Positions 26,928-37,277 are shown, numbered from the stretch's first letter. The stretch is 64,000 bases of DNA from Streptomyces thinghirensis (GCA_021502835.1 JAKFGP010000069.1:1-64000); one strand, 5' to 3'. The notes: generated by a model not told the origin, from the sequence alone. Program-made: numbers and translations.

Positions 26928-29760
26928 ATGGCAGCGCCCCTCTCCCGGCGGACCCTTCCTGCTGGCCACGGCGATCGCCGCGGGCACGCCCGCGCTCCCG
27001 TACGCGGCGAGCGCGGCGAGCGGTCGGCCCGGCGCCGCCCCCGGGCACCGGCCGCGCTCGCGGCCCTCGCCGCACCGGCGGCCTGGTCCGTACGACCGTT
27101 CGGGCTGGAGGAGGTGACGCTCGGCCGGGGCGTCTTCGCCGACAAGCGGCGGCTGATGCTGGACCACGCCCGCGGCTACGACGTGAACCGGCAGCTCCAG
27201 GTCTTCCGCGCCAACGCCGGCCTGTCCACCCTCGGCGCCGTCGCTCCCGGCGGCTGGGAGGGCCTGGACGGCGAGGCCAACGGCAACCTGCGCGGTCACT
27301 ACACCGGCCACTTCCTGACCATGCTGTCCCAGGCGTACCGCGGCACCGGGGAACGCATCTTCGCCGAGCGGATCGGCACCATGGTCGGCGCGCTGACCGA
27401 GGTGCGCGAGGCCCTGCGCCACGACCCCGCCGTGCTGAGCACGCAGGCCGCTTCGGCACCGCCGCCGAGAACGTGCGCGGCTCCCACCAGTACGTCGACC
27501 TGCCCGCCGGTGTCCTCGGCGACACCCCGGCGATCACGCTGGCCGCCCGGGTCAGGACCACCCACGACGGCGCCTGGGCCCGCGTCCTCGACTTCGGCGA
27601 CGACACCCACCGCTACCTCTACCTCGCCGCCCGCAACGCCGACGGCGTACCGCGCTTCGCCCTCACCGACAGCGGTGCCGCGGGCGAGCAGGGCCTCGAC
27701 GGCACGGCCGCGCTGCCCCTGGACGAGTGGAGTCACCTGGCCGTGACCCTCGCGGACGGCACCGGCACCCTCTACGTCGACGGCACCGCCGTGGCCCGGA
27801 ACACGGCCATGACCCTACCCCGGCGGCCCTCGGCCCGCTCGCCCACCACTGGCTGGGCCGCTCGCACTACCCCGCGGACCCCGTCTTCGCGGGCGCCTTC
27901 GACGAGTTCGACGTCTGGTCCCGCGCCCTGAGCGCCGCCGAGATCGGCGCGTTGCGGGAGCGCCGCGCGGTCGAGACACCGGCGGGCCGGGGCGACCTGG
28001 CGTCGTACGCCTTCGAGGAGACCGCCGGCGGTACGTTCGCCGACGCATCCGGCCGGGGGCTGACGGCCACGCTGCGCCGCACCTGGGGCGGGCCCAGCCA
28101 CCCGGGGTTCCTGGCGGCCTACCCGAGACGCAGTTCATCGACCTGGAGTCGATGACCGGCAGCGACTACACTAAGGTCTGGGCGCCGTGACCACACGGCG
28201 CACAAGATCCTCCGCGGTTCGCTGGACGCCCACCTCGCCACCGGCGACGAACGGGCACTGGACCTCGGCGTCCGGCATGTGCGACTGGATGTACCCCCGG
28301 CTGTCGAAGCTGCCCGCGGCCACGTTGCAGCGGATGTGGGGCATCTTCTCCAGCGGGGAGTTCGGCGGCATCGTCGAGGCGATCTGCGATCTGCACGCCG
28401 TCACCGGCGAGGCGGAGCACCTCGCGCTGGCCCGCCTGTTCGACCTCGACCGGCTGATCGACGCCTGCGCCGCGAACACCGACCCCTCGACGGCCTGCAC
28501 GCCAACCAGCACATACCGATCTTCACCGGCCTGGTGCGGCTGTACGACGAGACGGGCGAGGAGCGCTACCTCACCGCGGCGAGGAACTTCTGGGCCATGG
28601 TCGTGCCGCACCGCATGTACGCCATCGGCGGCACCAGCACCGGCGAGTTCTGGAAGGGCCGGGACGTGATCGCGGGCACGATCGGGGCCACCACGGCCGA
28701 GAGTTGCTGCGCGTACAACATGCTCAGCTGAGCCGGACGCTGTTCTTCCACGACCAGGATCCGGCGTACATGGACTACTACGAGCGGGCCCTGTACAACC
28801 AGGTCCTCGGCTCAAGCAGGACCGGCCGGACGCGGAGAAGCCGCTCGTCACCTACTTCGTCGGGCTGACGCCCGGTCATGTGCGCGACTACACCCCAAGC
28901 AGGGCACGACCTGTTGCGAGGGCACCGGGATGGAGAGCGCCACCAAGTACCAGGACTCGGTGTACTTCGCCGCTGACCGACGGCAGCTCCCTGTACGTCA
29001 ACCTCTACACCCGCTCCACCCTGACCTGGGCCGAGCGGGGGTCACCGTCACCCAGACCACGGACTACCCCCGGGAGCAGGGCAGCACCCTCGTCATCGGC
29101 GGCGGCGGTGCCTCCTTCGAGCTACGGCTGCGGGTGCCGTCGTGGGCAACGGCGGGTTTCCGCGTCACCGTCAACGGGCGCGCCGTGCCGGGGACTCCGA
29201 CGCCGGGGAGCTACTTCACCGTGTCCCGGGCCTGGCGCCGGGGCGACACCGTACGTGTCCGGGTGCCCTTCCGGCTGCGGGTGGAGAAGGCCCTCGACGA
29301 CCCGTCACTGCAGGCCCTGTTCTACGGTCCGGTCAACCTGGTCGGCCGCGACCCGAACACCGATCACCTGGAGTGCGGCCTGTACGGCAACGCGGGTCTC
29401 TCCGGCGACCTGCTGCCCACGCTGACCCCCGTGTCCGAGCGAACCGCTCCACTACACGCTGGACGGCACCGAGTGGGCGCCGTTCGCCGAGGGGGACCGA
29501 GGATCCGACGCACGCCTACTTCCGGCGCTCGGAACCGGGTGGTCCTCGGCGGCACCGACTCCGGCGCTCGCCAACCCGGCGAAGGACGACGGCACCACGC
29601 TGCTGGACGAGATCTGGGCGGAGGCTCCGTTCCGCGACAAGGGCGCGTTGGTGGCGCACGTGCGGTCCACGGTGGACGCGTGGTGGAGGCAGGGCTGCTC
29701 GGGGGCGACGAGGGCGAGCGGGTGGTACGGACCGCGCGGAGGGCGTCGTACGCGGACTAG
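26928..29760 (+). CDS. Secreted GH127-family beta-L-arabinofuranosidase with inserted LamG domain
   Basis: About 940 residues. The twin-arginine signal LSRRTFLLATAIAAGTPAL ends near residue 30. The alpha/alpha barrel begins PFGLEEVTLGRGVFADKRRL and GLDGEANGNLRGHYTGHFLT. A LamG-like jelly-roll then interrupts it at about residues 180-345 (GSHQYVDLPAGVLGDTPAIT to VWSRALSAAEIGALRERR). The barrel resumes with MWGIFSSGEFGGIVEAICDL. TTAESCCAYNML near residue 590 holds the Glu-x-Cys ligands, and GTTCCEGTGMES near 662 the paired Cys of the zinc-thiolate nucleophile centre known for this family. A beta-sandwich C-terminus ends ARRASYAD. It releases L-arabinofuranose from plant glycans. Confidence 0.88.
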
Positions 29761-29914
29761 TCGTGCGCGGGCTGTCGTACGCGGGCTGTCGGCCTAAAGG
29801 GACCGACGGACTGAAGGGTCTCGACGGGGCAAGTTTTTGCCCGCGGAAGTGATTGGTCGGGCGTCCGCATCCGTACCACCTGGTGTCCGAGCCTGTCTTG
29901 CCCCAGGAGGCATG
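29761..29914. other. Intergenic region, small hairpin only
   Basis: Between the GH127 stop and the DUF4142 start. GGGCAA-GTTT-TTGCCC at 29827-29842 can form a 6-bp stem; it lacks a T tract and is a weak terminator candidate at best. CCAGGAGG at 29903-29910 is the ribosome site for the next gene. Confidence 0.4.
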
Positions 29915-30578
29915 ATGCGCATCACGCGCACCACGGCAGGGACCGCCTTCGTGGCCGGTGCCCTGGTCCTCACCCTCACCGTCCCCGCCTCACCCGACCA
30001 TGCTCGGGGTGCGGAACACGGCCAGTACCAGGACCGTGTCATCACCAACACGGTGTACGGGCCGCTCACCGAGGCCGACCGGGACTTCGTGGTGAAGGTC
30101 CGGGCCGCCGGGCTGTGGGAGCACCCCCTGGGGCTGATGGCGATGGAGCGGGGGCTCGACACCGGAGATGGTGGAGGCCGGCGAGCACCTGGTCGTCGGG
30201 CATGCCCGGCTCGACGCGACCTGCCGCAAGATCGCGCCCGAGCTGGGCATCACCCTGCCCAACCTGGCCTCACCGCAGCAGTAGCAGTTCGTTTCGACCG
30301 TGGACGGGACCACGGGCAAGCAGTTCGACACCACCGCGGTCAACATCATGCGCATCACGCACGGCCAGATCTTCCCGGCCATCGCCAAGATCCGCGCCAA
30401 CACCAAGAACAGCCTGGTGAGGCAGCTGGCCGATCAGGCCAACGACACCGTGCTGGACCACATCACCGTGCTGGAGAAGACCGGCCTGGTCAACTTCGAC
30501 CAGGTCAACTTCCAGCAGTCGGCCCCACCGAGCCTGCCCAAGGTGCAGCTCACGCCGCCGGCGCCGCAGCCCGGGTGA
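29915..30578 (+). CDS. Exported DUF4142 protein
   Basis: About 220 residues. Start MRITRTTAGTAFVAGALVLT, a Sec signal cleaved near PASPDHARG. The mature protein is helical: PLTEADRDFVVKVRAAGLWE, HPLGLMAMERG, EAGEHLVVGHARLDATCRKI and GITLPNLAS, then FDTTAVNIMRITHGQIFPAI, and VLDHITVLEKTGLVNFDQVN. The paired helices with conserved Leu/Met and the H in VVGHARLD fit DUF4142 (ferritin-like predicted fold). Two ATGs stand together (29912 and 29915); the second has better spacing from AGGAGG. Function unknown. Confidence 0.83.
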
Positions 30579-30689
30579 GCCGGTGCTGTCCCCTCACCGC
30601 GCCGCCGGGGCTGGAGGTCAACACCTCGGCGCCGACGCCCAGTCCGACGGTCCGCTGACGGTCCGGCGACGCCCAGGGCGCCGGCCGCG

Positions 30690-31489
30690 TCAACCGCGGC
30701 GGGGTTTGCCGCGCCTGCCGCTCTTGGTACCGGCGCTCTTGGCGCCGCCCTGCCACCGCCCTTGCCGCCGGTCCTGGTGCTGCCGCCGGCGTCGCGCCGG
30801 GCGCCGCCGGTCTGCTTACCGGCCGGCGGCTTGCGCCGCGCGGGGGCCGTTTCGGTGCTCCTGCCCTTCGCCGGGGCCGACTGTCGGCCGCGGGTGCCGT
30901 TGACCGTCCGGCCCCGGACGATTCCGATGAAGGCCTCCACCCGGTCCGTGTGCGCGTCCTCGGGCTGGGACAGTGCCACGCTCGACTCGGGGGCGTCCGT
31001 GACCGTCCGGTAGGTGAGGTCCTTGCGGTGGTGCAGGCGGACCAGCGACAGGGGCATCAGCAGCACGCCGATCCCGGCCGCCACCAGCTCGACTGCGTCC
31101 GCCGTGGTGGCCGGACGCCCAGGGCGGGCCGGCCCGGCAGCCGCCCCCAGCCGAGGACGTCGTCCATGGGGTGCAGCACGATCTCGTCGGCCAGGTCCTC
31201 CACGGCCACCTCGTCGGCCGCGGTGACGAGGTGGTCCTTGGGGATCACCACGACCGTCGTCTCGGTGTGAGGAGGATCGCGCTGAGGACGGAGCGGTCGA
31301 CGGGCAGCCGCACCTGCCCGGCGTCGGCGTCGCCGCCCAGCAGCACGCCGCCCGCCTCGGCGGGGGCGACCTGGGTCAGGGACAGCGGGACGTCGGGCAG
31401 CCGCTCGTTCCAGATGCGCACCCATTTGTCGGGCGTCACCCCCGGGACGTACGCGAGCCGGAACGAGGGGGTTCTTCCGAGCCTGTCAC
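30690..31489 (-). CDS. LysR-type effector-binding domain protein without a DNA-binding domain
   Basis: About 265 residues from the GTG at 31489. The N-terminus reads VTGSEEP then PSFRLAYVPGVTPDKWVRIW, already inside the periplasmic-binding-protein-like LysR effector fold; no winged helix precedes it. Further pieces: VPLSLTQVAPAEAGGVLLGG, TTVVVIPKDHLVTAADEVAV, DLADEIVLHPMDDVLGW, and VAAGIGVLLMPLSLVRLHHR. After the domain (EDAHTDRVEAFIGIVRGRTV) a Lys/Arg/Gly-rich tail of about 60 residues ends RRGKPRRG. The tail could bind nucleic acid. It is divergent from DUF5997, 83 bp away, an association I recall from other Streptomyces. Confidence 0.78.
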
Positions 31490-31524
31490 CCGGCCAGGTT
31501 ACCGGGCGTGGTCGGGTGACAGGC
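31481..31524. promoter_or_regulatory. Perfect 12-bp inverted repeat over the LysR-like start codon
   Basis: GCCTGTCACCCG (31481-31492) and CGGGTGACAGGC (31513-31524) are exact inverted arms with a 20-bp spacer. The left arm contains the GTG start of the LysR-like gene (31487-31489). The right arm is 49 bp upstream of the DUF5997 ATG. It may be an operator for both genes or a leader hairpin. Confidence 0.7.
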
Positions 31525-31572
31525 CACCCGGCGTGGTCGGCGGTCGCGCAGACGCTCGATACCCTTGACACC

Positions 31573-31979
31573 ATGACGTCGCACCAGAACACCCAGACCA
31601 TGAAGCCCGCGACCGCGGCGAAGAAGCTGGGTGTGTACCTCGAGGCCACACCCACCGAGTTCCAAGAGGGCGTCGTCACGCGCGCCGAGCTCAACGCGCT
31701 CCAGGCCGACCCGCCGGGTGGCTGCGGGATCTGCGGCGCGACGGTCCGCACCCGCGGCCGGTGGTCGCGGCCAAGCTGGGTGTCTCCATCGCGGGTCTGC
31801 ACCGGGGCGGGGTCGCGGAACCGCTCACTACGGAGCAGATCGAGGCGCTGAAGCAGGAGCGCCCTCAGTGGCTGGAGCGGGAGCAGACCGTCCAGGCCGA
31901 CGTCCGCAAGGAGGCGGCCCGCGTGAAGAAGCTGCACGCCGAGCGGGCGGAGCGGGCTGAACAGGCGGAGCGCGACTGA
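31573..31979 (+). CDS. DUF5997 family protein
   Basis: About 135 residues. MTSHQNTQTMKPATAAKKLG is followed by VYLEATPTEFQEGVVTRAEL and NALQADPPEWLRDLR after one frame correction, then VVAAKLGVSIAGLHRGGVAE, PLTTEQIEALKQERPQWLER and a charged helix to AERAERAEQAERD. I recognise this as DUF5997. The repeated KLGVxxxxL pattern resembles two small DNA- or protein-binding helical units (AAKKLGVYLE / AAKLGVSIAG). It is probably regulated together with the divergent LysR-like gene through the shared inverted repeat. Confidence 0.82.
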
Positions 31980-32034
31980 CCGTCCCGGCGGGCGCGGTCG
32001 AGTGTCCGCGCTCCCCACTGCCCGTCCACCTCTG

Positions 32035-32586
32035 TCATCCCTCGGTCATTCCTCGGCCTTCTGTTCCGTCTACGCTCCACGCGTACTGCAGCCAGTCCGA
32101 CACGGCGACGGCGCTCAGGCCCGCGCACAGCAGCCGGGCGGCCCGCGGTGCGACGGCGTAGGTGCCGACGAGCCCGCCGGCCACCCAGGCGGAGGTGCAG
32201 AACGGGCAGGACACCAGGTCGCCGACGGCGCGGCGCAGCCCGTCCCGCGCGGCGCGTCCATCACCTCGTTGGCGTTGCTCTCGCGCTCGCGGTGGGTGAA
32301 CGGTGCCCGCAGGAAGCTGGTGACCTTGTCCTTGGTGAGCAGCCGGACGCCTTGAACGTCGCCGCGCCCAGCAGCGCCACGTCCCAGGCCGGGACGGTCT
32401 CGGGCAGTCGCACCCCACGGCGCCACGCGGTCACGGCGAACACCCCGGCACCCGCCGCGAAGGTCGTCGCCAGGGCCGCGTATCCCCCGAGGGGTGTGCT
32501 GTCCTCGGCGGTCGTAACGGACGTCGGGGGCGTCCGTCGCGTTGTTTGTCGGGGCGTCCGTCGTGTCGCTGCTCGCCGTCCGTCAT
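32035..32586 (-). CDS. DUF1360 membrane protein
   Basis: About 180 residues. The start at 32586 has AGGAGG five bases upstream; a second ATG at 32590 is too close to it. After a charged leader come GYAALATTFAAGAGVFAVTA, WDVALLGAATFKASRLLTKD, KVTSFLRAPFTHRE, the family's hallmark LVSCPFCTSAWVAGGLVGTY, and LCAGLSAVAVSDWLQYAWSV. The C-P-F-C pair and the S-D-x-L-Q-Y end are DUF1360 signatures, also found in sporulation protein YjfA-like families. The stop follows GRGMTEG. The metal- or redox-active role of the Cys pair is unproven. Confidence 0.83.
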
Positions 32587-32670
32587 GCATGCCTCCTGTA
32601 CGGGTACCGCCCTCGGCCGGGACCGGGTGCCCGCTTCCGGCCGTCTGCAACGCGTGCGCGCGGGCCGCTC

Positions 32671-33060
32671 TCAGTACGGCGCCGGCCCGCCGAAGAGGTC
32701 GGCGCAGTCCGCGGGCAGGTGGGCCAGGAGACGGTCGACGCGTTCGCCGGGTACCGCTTCGGTGAGGGTGGAGAGCACCGCGCCCGCGTCCCACTTCCGG
32801 GCGGTGCGCGGCCGGGCGCCCGGTCTGCTGCGCCACCCGCCGCAGGAACTCCTCCCGGCCGATGGACTCCGGGGCGCCCGCGCTCCAGGCGCAGCGTGTC
32901 GTCCAAGGGCGCGGGCAGGTCGGCGGCCAGGCCCGCGCCTCCTCCGGGTCGACACAGGACGCGATCACCCACAGGACGGCCGTACTGACCTGCTCGGCCT
33001 CCTCCTTGCTGTGGTACTGCCGCGGTCGCGGACCAGGGTCAGGAATTCGTCGAGCCGCAC
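32671..33060 (-). CDS. DUF2267 family protein
   Basis: About 128 residues. The GTG at 33060 starts VRLDEFLTLVRDRG, the usual DUF2267 opening; then EEAEQVSTAVLWVIASCVDP and DLPAPLDDTLRLE. The second half repeats the unit: IGREEFLRRVAQQTGR, KWDAGAVLSTLTEAVPGERV, and LLAHLPADCADLFGG. DUF2267 proteins are all-helical with two such repeats and are common in stress-induced actinobacterial loci. The stop follows GPAPY. It sits between DUF1360 and the glycosyltransferase on the same strand. Confidence 0.8.
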
Positions 33061-33150
33061 GGCGTCGCCTTCGGCCGGTTCACGATTCGGGCCGGGTGCC
33101 CACCGGCCGGGCCGGGGGAAACGGGCGCGGACTCACCGGCGTGCACGGTC

Positions 33151-34348
33151 TCACCGGCGGTGCCCGGCGTCGGCGAGAGCGCACGCCCGGGCCACCGCGT
33201 CGTCCGTGAACAACGCGCGTCCGGCGACGATCCCGCTCCCGCCGGGCCGGCCCCGGGGCGGTGAGCCGCCGCAGCGCGCCGAGCAGCTCGGTCCCGTCCT
33301 CGGCGACGTCCGACAAGCCCAGCGCGGCCATCCGCCGGACACCGTCCGCGCCGTGTCCCGGACATCGGGCGGTATCCCACGACCGGCAGCCCGGCGGCCA
33401 GCGCCTGTACGGCGGTTCTGGCCGGCGGCGTTGTCGACCAGGGCGCGGGCGGCCTGCAGCAGGCCGGGCATGTCCGTCACCCAGCCCAGCGTGACCACAC
33501 CCGGTGTGTTGGACAGGTCACGGCGCAGCCGTTCATTGTCCCCGCAGAGCACCACCGGCAGGAAGCCGCGGTCCGTCAGGGAGCCGGACGGCGACGTCCA
33601 GGTGCGAGCCCACCTCCCCACGGCACCCGCGGACAGCACCACGGCGGGCCGCCCGGGTCCGAGACGGTCGAACAGCCCCCGCCACCCGGCCGCTCCAGGC
33701 GCGTCGGACACGTCGGCACGTCGGGCGTCGGGCGCGTCGGCGAAGAACCCCGGTGCCACCACCGGACCGCACGTCCACGCGGGCGCGCCGGTGCTCTCCC
33801 GCACCTCGCGCGCCGCTTGCTCCGTGAGACACAGATGGTGGTCGTTGCCGGGGTGGAGCCACTGCCGGTGAACGGCGAAGTCGATCACGAGGACGACGCT
33901 GGGCACCGGCAGCAGCCCCCGTGCGCGGAGATGGCCGGTCAGCTGGGCGCCGAGGATGGAAGACGGGGACGACCACGTCCGCGCCCGAGCTCGCGGCCAG
34001 CTCGCGCAGCCGGCCCCCGGCGAGCCGGGGCCAGGGGTGTGGCGCCGGGACGGCGACCGGCGCCGGGCCGCAGGAACAGGCGGTACTAGGGCGGCGTACG
34101 CCGCCCGGAAGTGGCGTACCGAGCCTCGGTAGAAGTGCCGCAGCGCACTGCCCAGCCCGAACGGCAGCATCGCGAGGATGTCGACGACGAGGGCGTCGTC
34201 ACCGCGCTCCCGCGCTCGGCGGACGAGCTCGGCGGCAACCGTGTCGCCCGGCGCCCATGCTCGCGCTGACCACCAGCAGACGTCTGCCGTCCCCGGGAGC
34301 GGACCCGGTCACGGGCCGGCGGGGCGTTGCTGAGCTGCGAGGATGCAC
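33151..34348 (-). CDS. MGDG-synthase-type glycosyltransferase (GT28-like)
   Basis: About 395 residues. Near the start, RRLLVVSASMGAGHDTVAAE and LVRRARERGDDALVVDILAM are the N-terminal glycine loop and helix of monogalactosyldiacylglycerol synthases. LPFGLGSALRHFYRGSVRHF and GAQLTGHLRARGLLPVPSVV follow. The C-terminal sugar-nucleotide half contains VVLSAGAVG, VVTLGWVTDMPGLLQAARAL, VDNAAGQTAVQALAAGLPVV and GYRPMSGHGADGVRRMAALG. It likely glycosylates a membrane lipid or related acceptor using UDP-sugar. The start is the GTG at 34348 or 34312; the stop follows ALADAGHRR. Confidence 0.83.
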
Positions 34349-34510
34349 GGCGCCCGAGTTGCCCGTCCAACACCTCCCAAACCACAACACAAGCGGGCGT
34401 TTCGGGCGCCTCGCCAGGGATACTCCGTGACCGCCCGTCCGGTCGAACGCCGGAGCCCGACCGTCCGGTCGGTCTCTCGCCGGTGTCCGCCCCGAGCCAA
34501 GGTGGTCTCC

Positions 34511-35363
34511 ATGGTCCATGCGTTCTCCCGCCCCCGGTCCGTCCCCGGGCCGCAGGTCGTCGCGCCCTACGCGGACCACGCCAGGACCCGGCGTGAGCCC
34601 GTCGGTACCCGGAGCACGCGGACGCGCACGGCGCCGTGACGGGCGCGTCCTCGGGCATCGGCGCGGCCCTGGCCCGACGGCCTGAAGCGACGAGGGGCGG
34701 CTGGCGGCTGGTGCTCAGCGGACGCGATCCGTCCCGGCTGCGCGAGGTCGCTGAGGACACCGCGCCACCGCCTTCGCCGCGGACTCACCATGCCGGGCGC
34801 CGACCGGCAGCTCGCCGACTTCACGCTGGCCACCGTGGGTCCGGTGGACCTCCTGGTGGCAGGTGCCGGGATCGGCTGGGCCGGGGAGTTCCTGGACATG
34901 CCCCCGCACGCCATCGACGAGGTGCTCGACATCAACGTGCTGGCCACACCGCGGCTGGTGCGACTGGTGCTGCCGGGCATGGTGGCGGCCGGAGCGGGGC
35001 GGGTGGTCCTCGTCGGGTCTCTGGCGGGGAGCGTGGCGGTGCGCGACGAGGCCGTGTACTCGGCCGCCAAGGCGCGGTCGGCGCCTTCGCGGACGCCCTG
35101 CGCTACGAGTTGCGGGGAACCGGCGTGGGGGTCACGCACGTGGTGCCCGGTGTCGTCGACACGCCGTTCTTCGAGCGCCGGGGCACCCCTACCTCCGGTC
35201 CAGGCCGCGTCCGGTGCCCGCCGAGCGCGTGGCCGACGCGGTACGGACGGCGGTGGTGCGGGGCCGGGACGAGGTCTACGTGCCCGGCTGGCTGCGGCTG
35301 CCGTGCCGGGTGCGGGGCGCGGCTCCGGGCTGTACCGGGCGGCTGGCCGCACGGTTCGGATGA
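34511..35363 (+). CDS. Short-chain dehydrogenase/reductase
   Basis: About 280 residues. It opens [17 protein letters not shown]; a stretch of about 70 bp is then garbled before [20 protein letters not shown], the NAD(P) glycine-rich motif T-G-x3-G-x-G. Further: [20 protein letters not shown] (N-A-G equivalent AGAG), [40 protein letters not shown] with [17 protein letters not shown] (Ser, Tyr-x3-Lys triad), and [20 protein letters not shown]. The C-terminus ends RLAARFG. Classical SDR; the substrate is unknown. It is followed by a DMT transporter gene 27 bp on. Confidence 0.87.
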
Positions 35364-35390
35364 GATCGGGATGAGCGGGAGCGCGCGGCG

Positions 35391-36321
35391 GTGAGTGTCC
35401 TCACCGTCGTCCTGGCCCTGTTCGCGGCGCTGTCCAACGCGGCTGCGTCGGTGACTGCAGCGCGCCGGCCGCGGCGCAGGATGAGGAGCGGGCGGGCGCC
35501 GTCCACACGGTGGTGCGCTCGCTGCTGCGGCTGGTGCGCGACCCGTACTGGGTGGGCGGTGCGGCACTGCTCGCCCTGACGACGGTGCTGCAGGGGGCCG
35601 CGCTGGCGGTGGGGAGCCTGGCCGTGGTCCAGCCGCTGATGGCCACCGAGCTGCTGTTCACCCTGATGGTCGGGAGGCGTCGTCTTCCACCGGCGTCCCG
35701 ACCTGCGGACCTGGCTGGCCTTCGTGGCCCTGGCGGTGGGGCTCGCGCTGTTCCTGGGCGCCGCCGCGCCGTCGGCCGGCCATGACACCGCGACTCCCGG
35801 CCGGTGGGGCTGGGCCGGTCTGGCGCTGTTCGTCGTGGTGACGGCCCTCGCCTCGATCGCCGGCCCTGGTCCGGGCGCGCCCCGCGCCGCCCTGTTCGGG
35901 TCGGCGTCCGCGGTGGCGTTCGGCGGTACGGCGGGCTGCTGAAGGAGGTCACCGGGCGGCTCCCCCAGGGAGTGGGCGCCGTCCTGGCCCAGTGGCCGCC
36001 GTCACGCCATGGCGGTGGTCGGGGTGATCAGCTTCCTGCTGCTGCAGAGCGCGTTGCGGGCGGGGGACGCTCGCGGCGTCGCAACCGGCACTGACCCTCG
36101 GCGACGCGCTGACCAGCGTCGCCCTGGGATGGGCACCTGTTCGGCGAACAGATCGCCCTCGGGGTGAGGGTGCTGCCGGAGCTGATCGGCGTGGCGCTGA
36201 TCGGGCTCGGCAGTGTCGGGCTGGCCCACGCGCCGTCGGTCCACGGCGCGTGGGACACGGCGCCGGCGGCACGGGACGGGCCGGAGTCCGGCGGCGGGAG
36301 CGGGGACAGCGGGGGTCATGA
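35391..36321 (+). CDS. DMT family (EamA-like) membrane transporter
   Basis: About 310 residues with roughly ten hydrophobic helices. The GTG at 35391 starts [20 protein letters not shown] and VLQRRAA. Helices include [99 protein letters not shown] and [19 protein letters not shown]. The QP(L/A) after a helix and S-x-x-L-Q repeats fit drug/metabolite transporters. The end near GDSGG overlaps the ATG at 36318 of the next gene. Confidence 0.8.
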
Positions 36322-37277
36322 CCGAGCCGCGCGGAACCGCGGAGCGGGGCGGGAGACACGGAGTACGGGAGACACGGATGCGTGCAGGGTTCCATGCAGG
36401 ACCGGCGGCGCGCGCCGTCGCGCCGGTCGTCGTCGCCGCCGCGCTGGCCCACATCGGTCCGGCCGCGACCTGGCTGCCGGAGCTGCGCCGACGCCGGTTC
36501 CCGGGCCTGGCCGGACAGGGGCCGCCTCGACCACATCAGCCCTCACCTTCGACGACGGCCCGGATCCGGGCGTCCACACCGCACTTCCTCGACGTACTGG
36601 ACGCGCTCGGTCGCGCCACGTTCTTCGTCCTGGGCGAGAACGTCACGCCACCTGGAGACGGCACTCGAACTGGCCCGGCGGGGGCACGAACTCGCCGTCC
36701 ACGGCTGGTCGCACGACCGCCCCTGGCTGCCGTCGCCGGCGCGGGACGCGCGCGGGCTGACGCGTGCCGTCCACGCGGTGGGCGAGGTCGCCGGACGCGC
36801 GTCCCACGCTGGTACCGCCCGCCCTACGGCATCCTCACCTCCGGGCGCTGGGCCGCCGCCCGCCGGGCGGGGACCCGGCCGGTGCTGTGGACGGCGTGGG
36901 GCAAGGACTGGCGGCAGGACGCCACGCCCGCCTCGGTACGGGCGACCGTCGCGGCGGACCTCCGTGGGGGCGGCACGATCCTGCTCCACGACACCGACCA
37001 CGTCTCCGCCCCGGGCAGCTGGCGAGCCGCCCTCGGCGCCCTGCCCCGACATCGTGCGCGCGACTGCCGCGAGGCGGGGTGGGCGGTGGGGCCGCCGGGT
37101 GAGCACGGGGTGATCGGGGCGGAGGAGCGGGGGCGGTGGGGGAGCGAGCGCGGGGTCAGCACGAGCGCGGGGGTCGGGCTCGGGCACGAGCGCGAGCGCG
37201 GTGAACGGGCGGGCGGGGGCCGGGTGCGGTGCGGTGAGCGGGCCGGGGGCACGGGCGGCCGGCGTGCGTTCCGGTGA
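36318..37277 (+). CDS. Polysaccharide deacetylase (NodB homology) family protein
   Basis: About 300 residues, with a start at 36318 (or MRAGFHAGP at 36378). A membrane anchor lies in AVAPVVVAAALAHIGPAA. The NodB domain begins ISLTFDDGPDPASTPHFLDV (motif 1, D-D), then ATFFVLGENVTRHLETALEL, HELAVHGWSHDRPWL (motif 2, H-x3-H), WYRPPYGILTSGRWAAARRA (motif 3), WTAWGKDWRQDATPASV and GGTILLHDTDHVSAPGSWRA (motif 5). It removes acetyl groups from a glycan, wall or exopolysaccharide. After GEHGVIG comes an Arg/Gly-rich stretch that may be read-through noise; the stop could be nearer 37113. Confidence 0.83.
   Translation: MTEPRGTAERGGRHGVRETRMRAGFHAGPAARAVAPVVVAAALAHIGPAATWLPELRRRRFPGLAGQGPPRPHQPSPSTTARIRASTPHFLDVLDALGRATFFVLGENVTPPGDGTRTGPAGARTRRPRLVARPPLAAVAGAGRARADACRPRGGRGRRTRVPRWYRPPYGILTSGRWAAARRAGTRPVLWTAWGKDWRQDATPASVRATVAADLRGGGTILLHDTDHVSAPGSWRAALGALPRHRARDCREAGWAVGPPGEHGVIGAEERGRWGSERGVSTSAGVGLGHERERGERAGGGRVRCGERAGGTGGRRAFR

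Noticed and set aside
37113..37277. Arg/Gly-rich tail as a true part of the polysaccharide deacetylase
   Set aside because: The NodB domain is complete before it, and the tail consists of GERGRG-type repeats from the DNA GGGGCGAGCG. Kept within the feature only because the true stop cannot be fixed.
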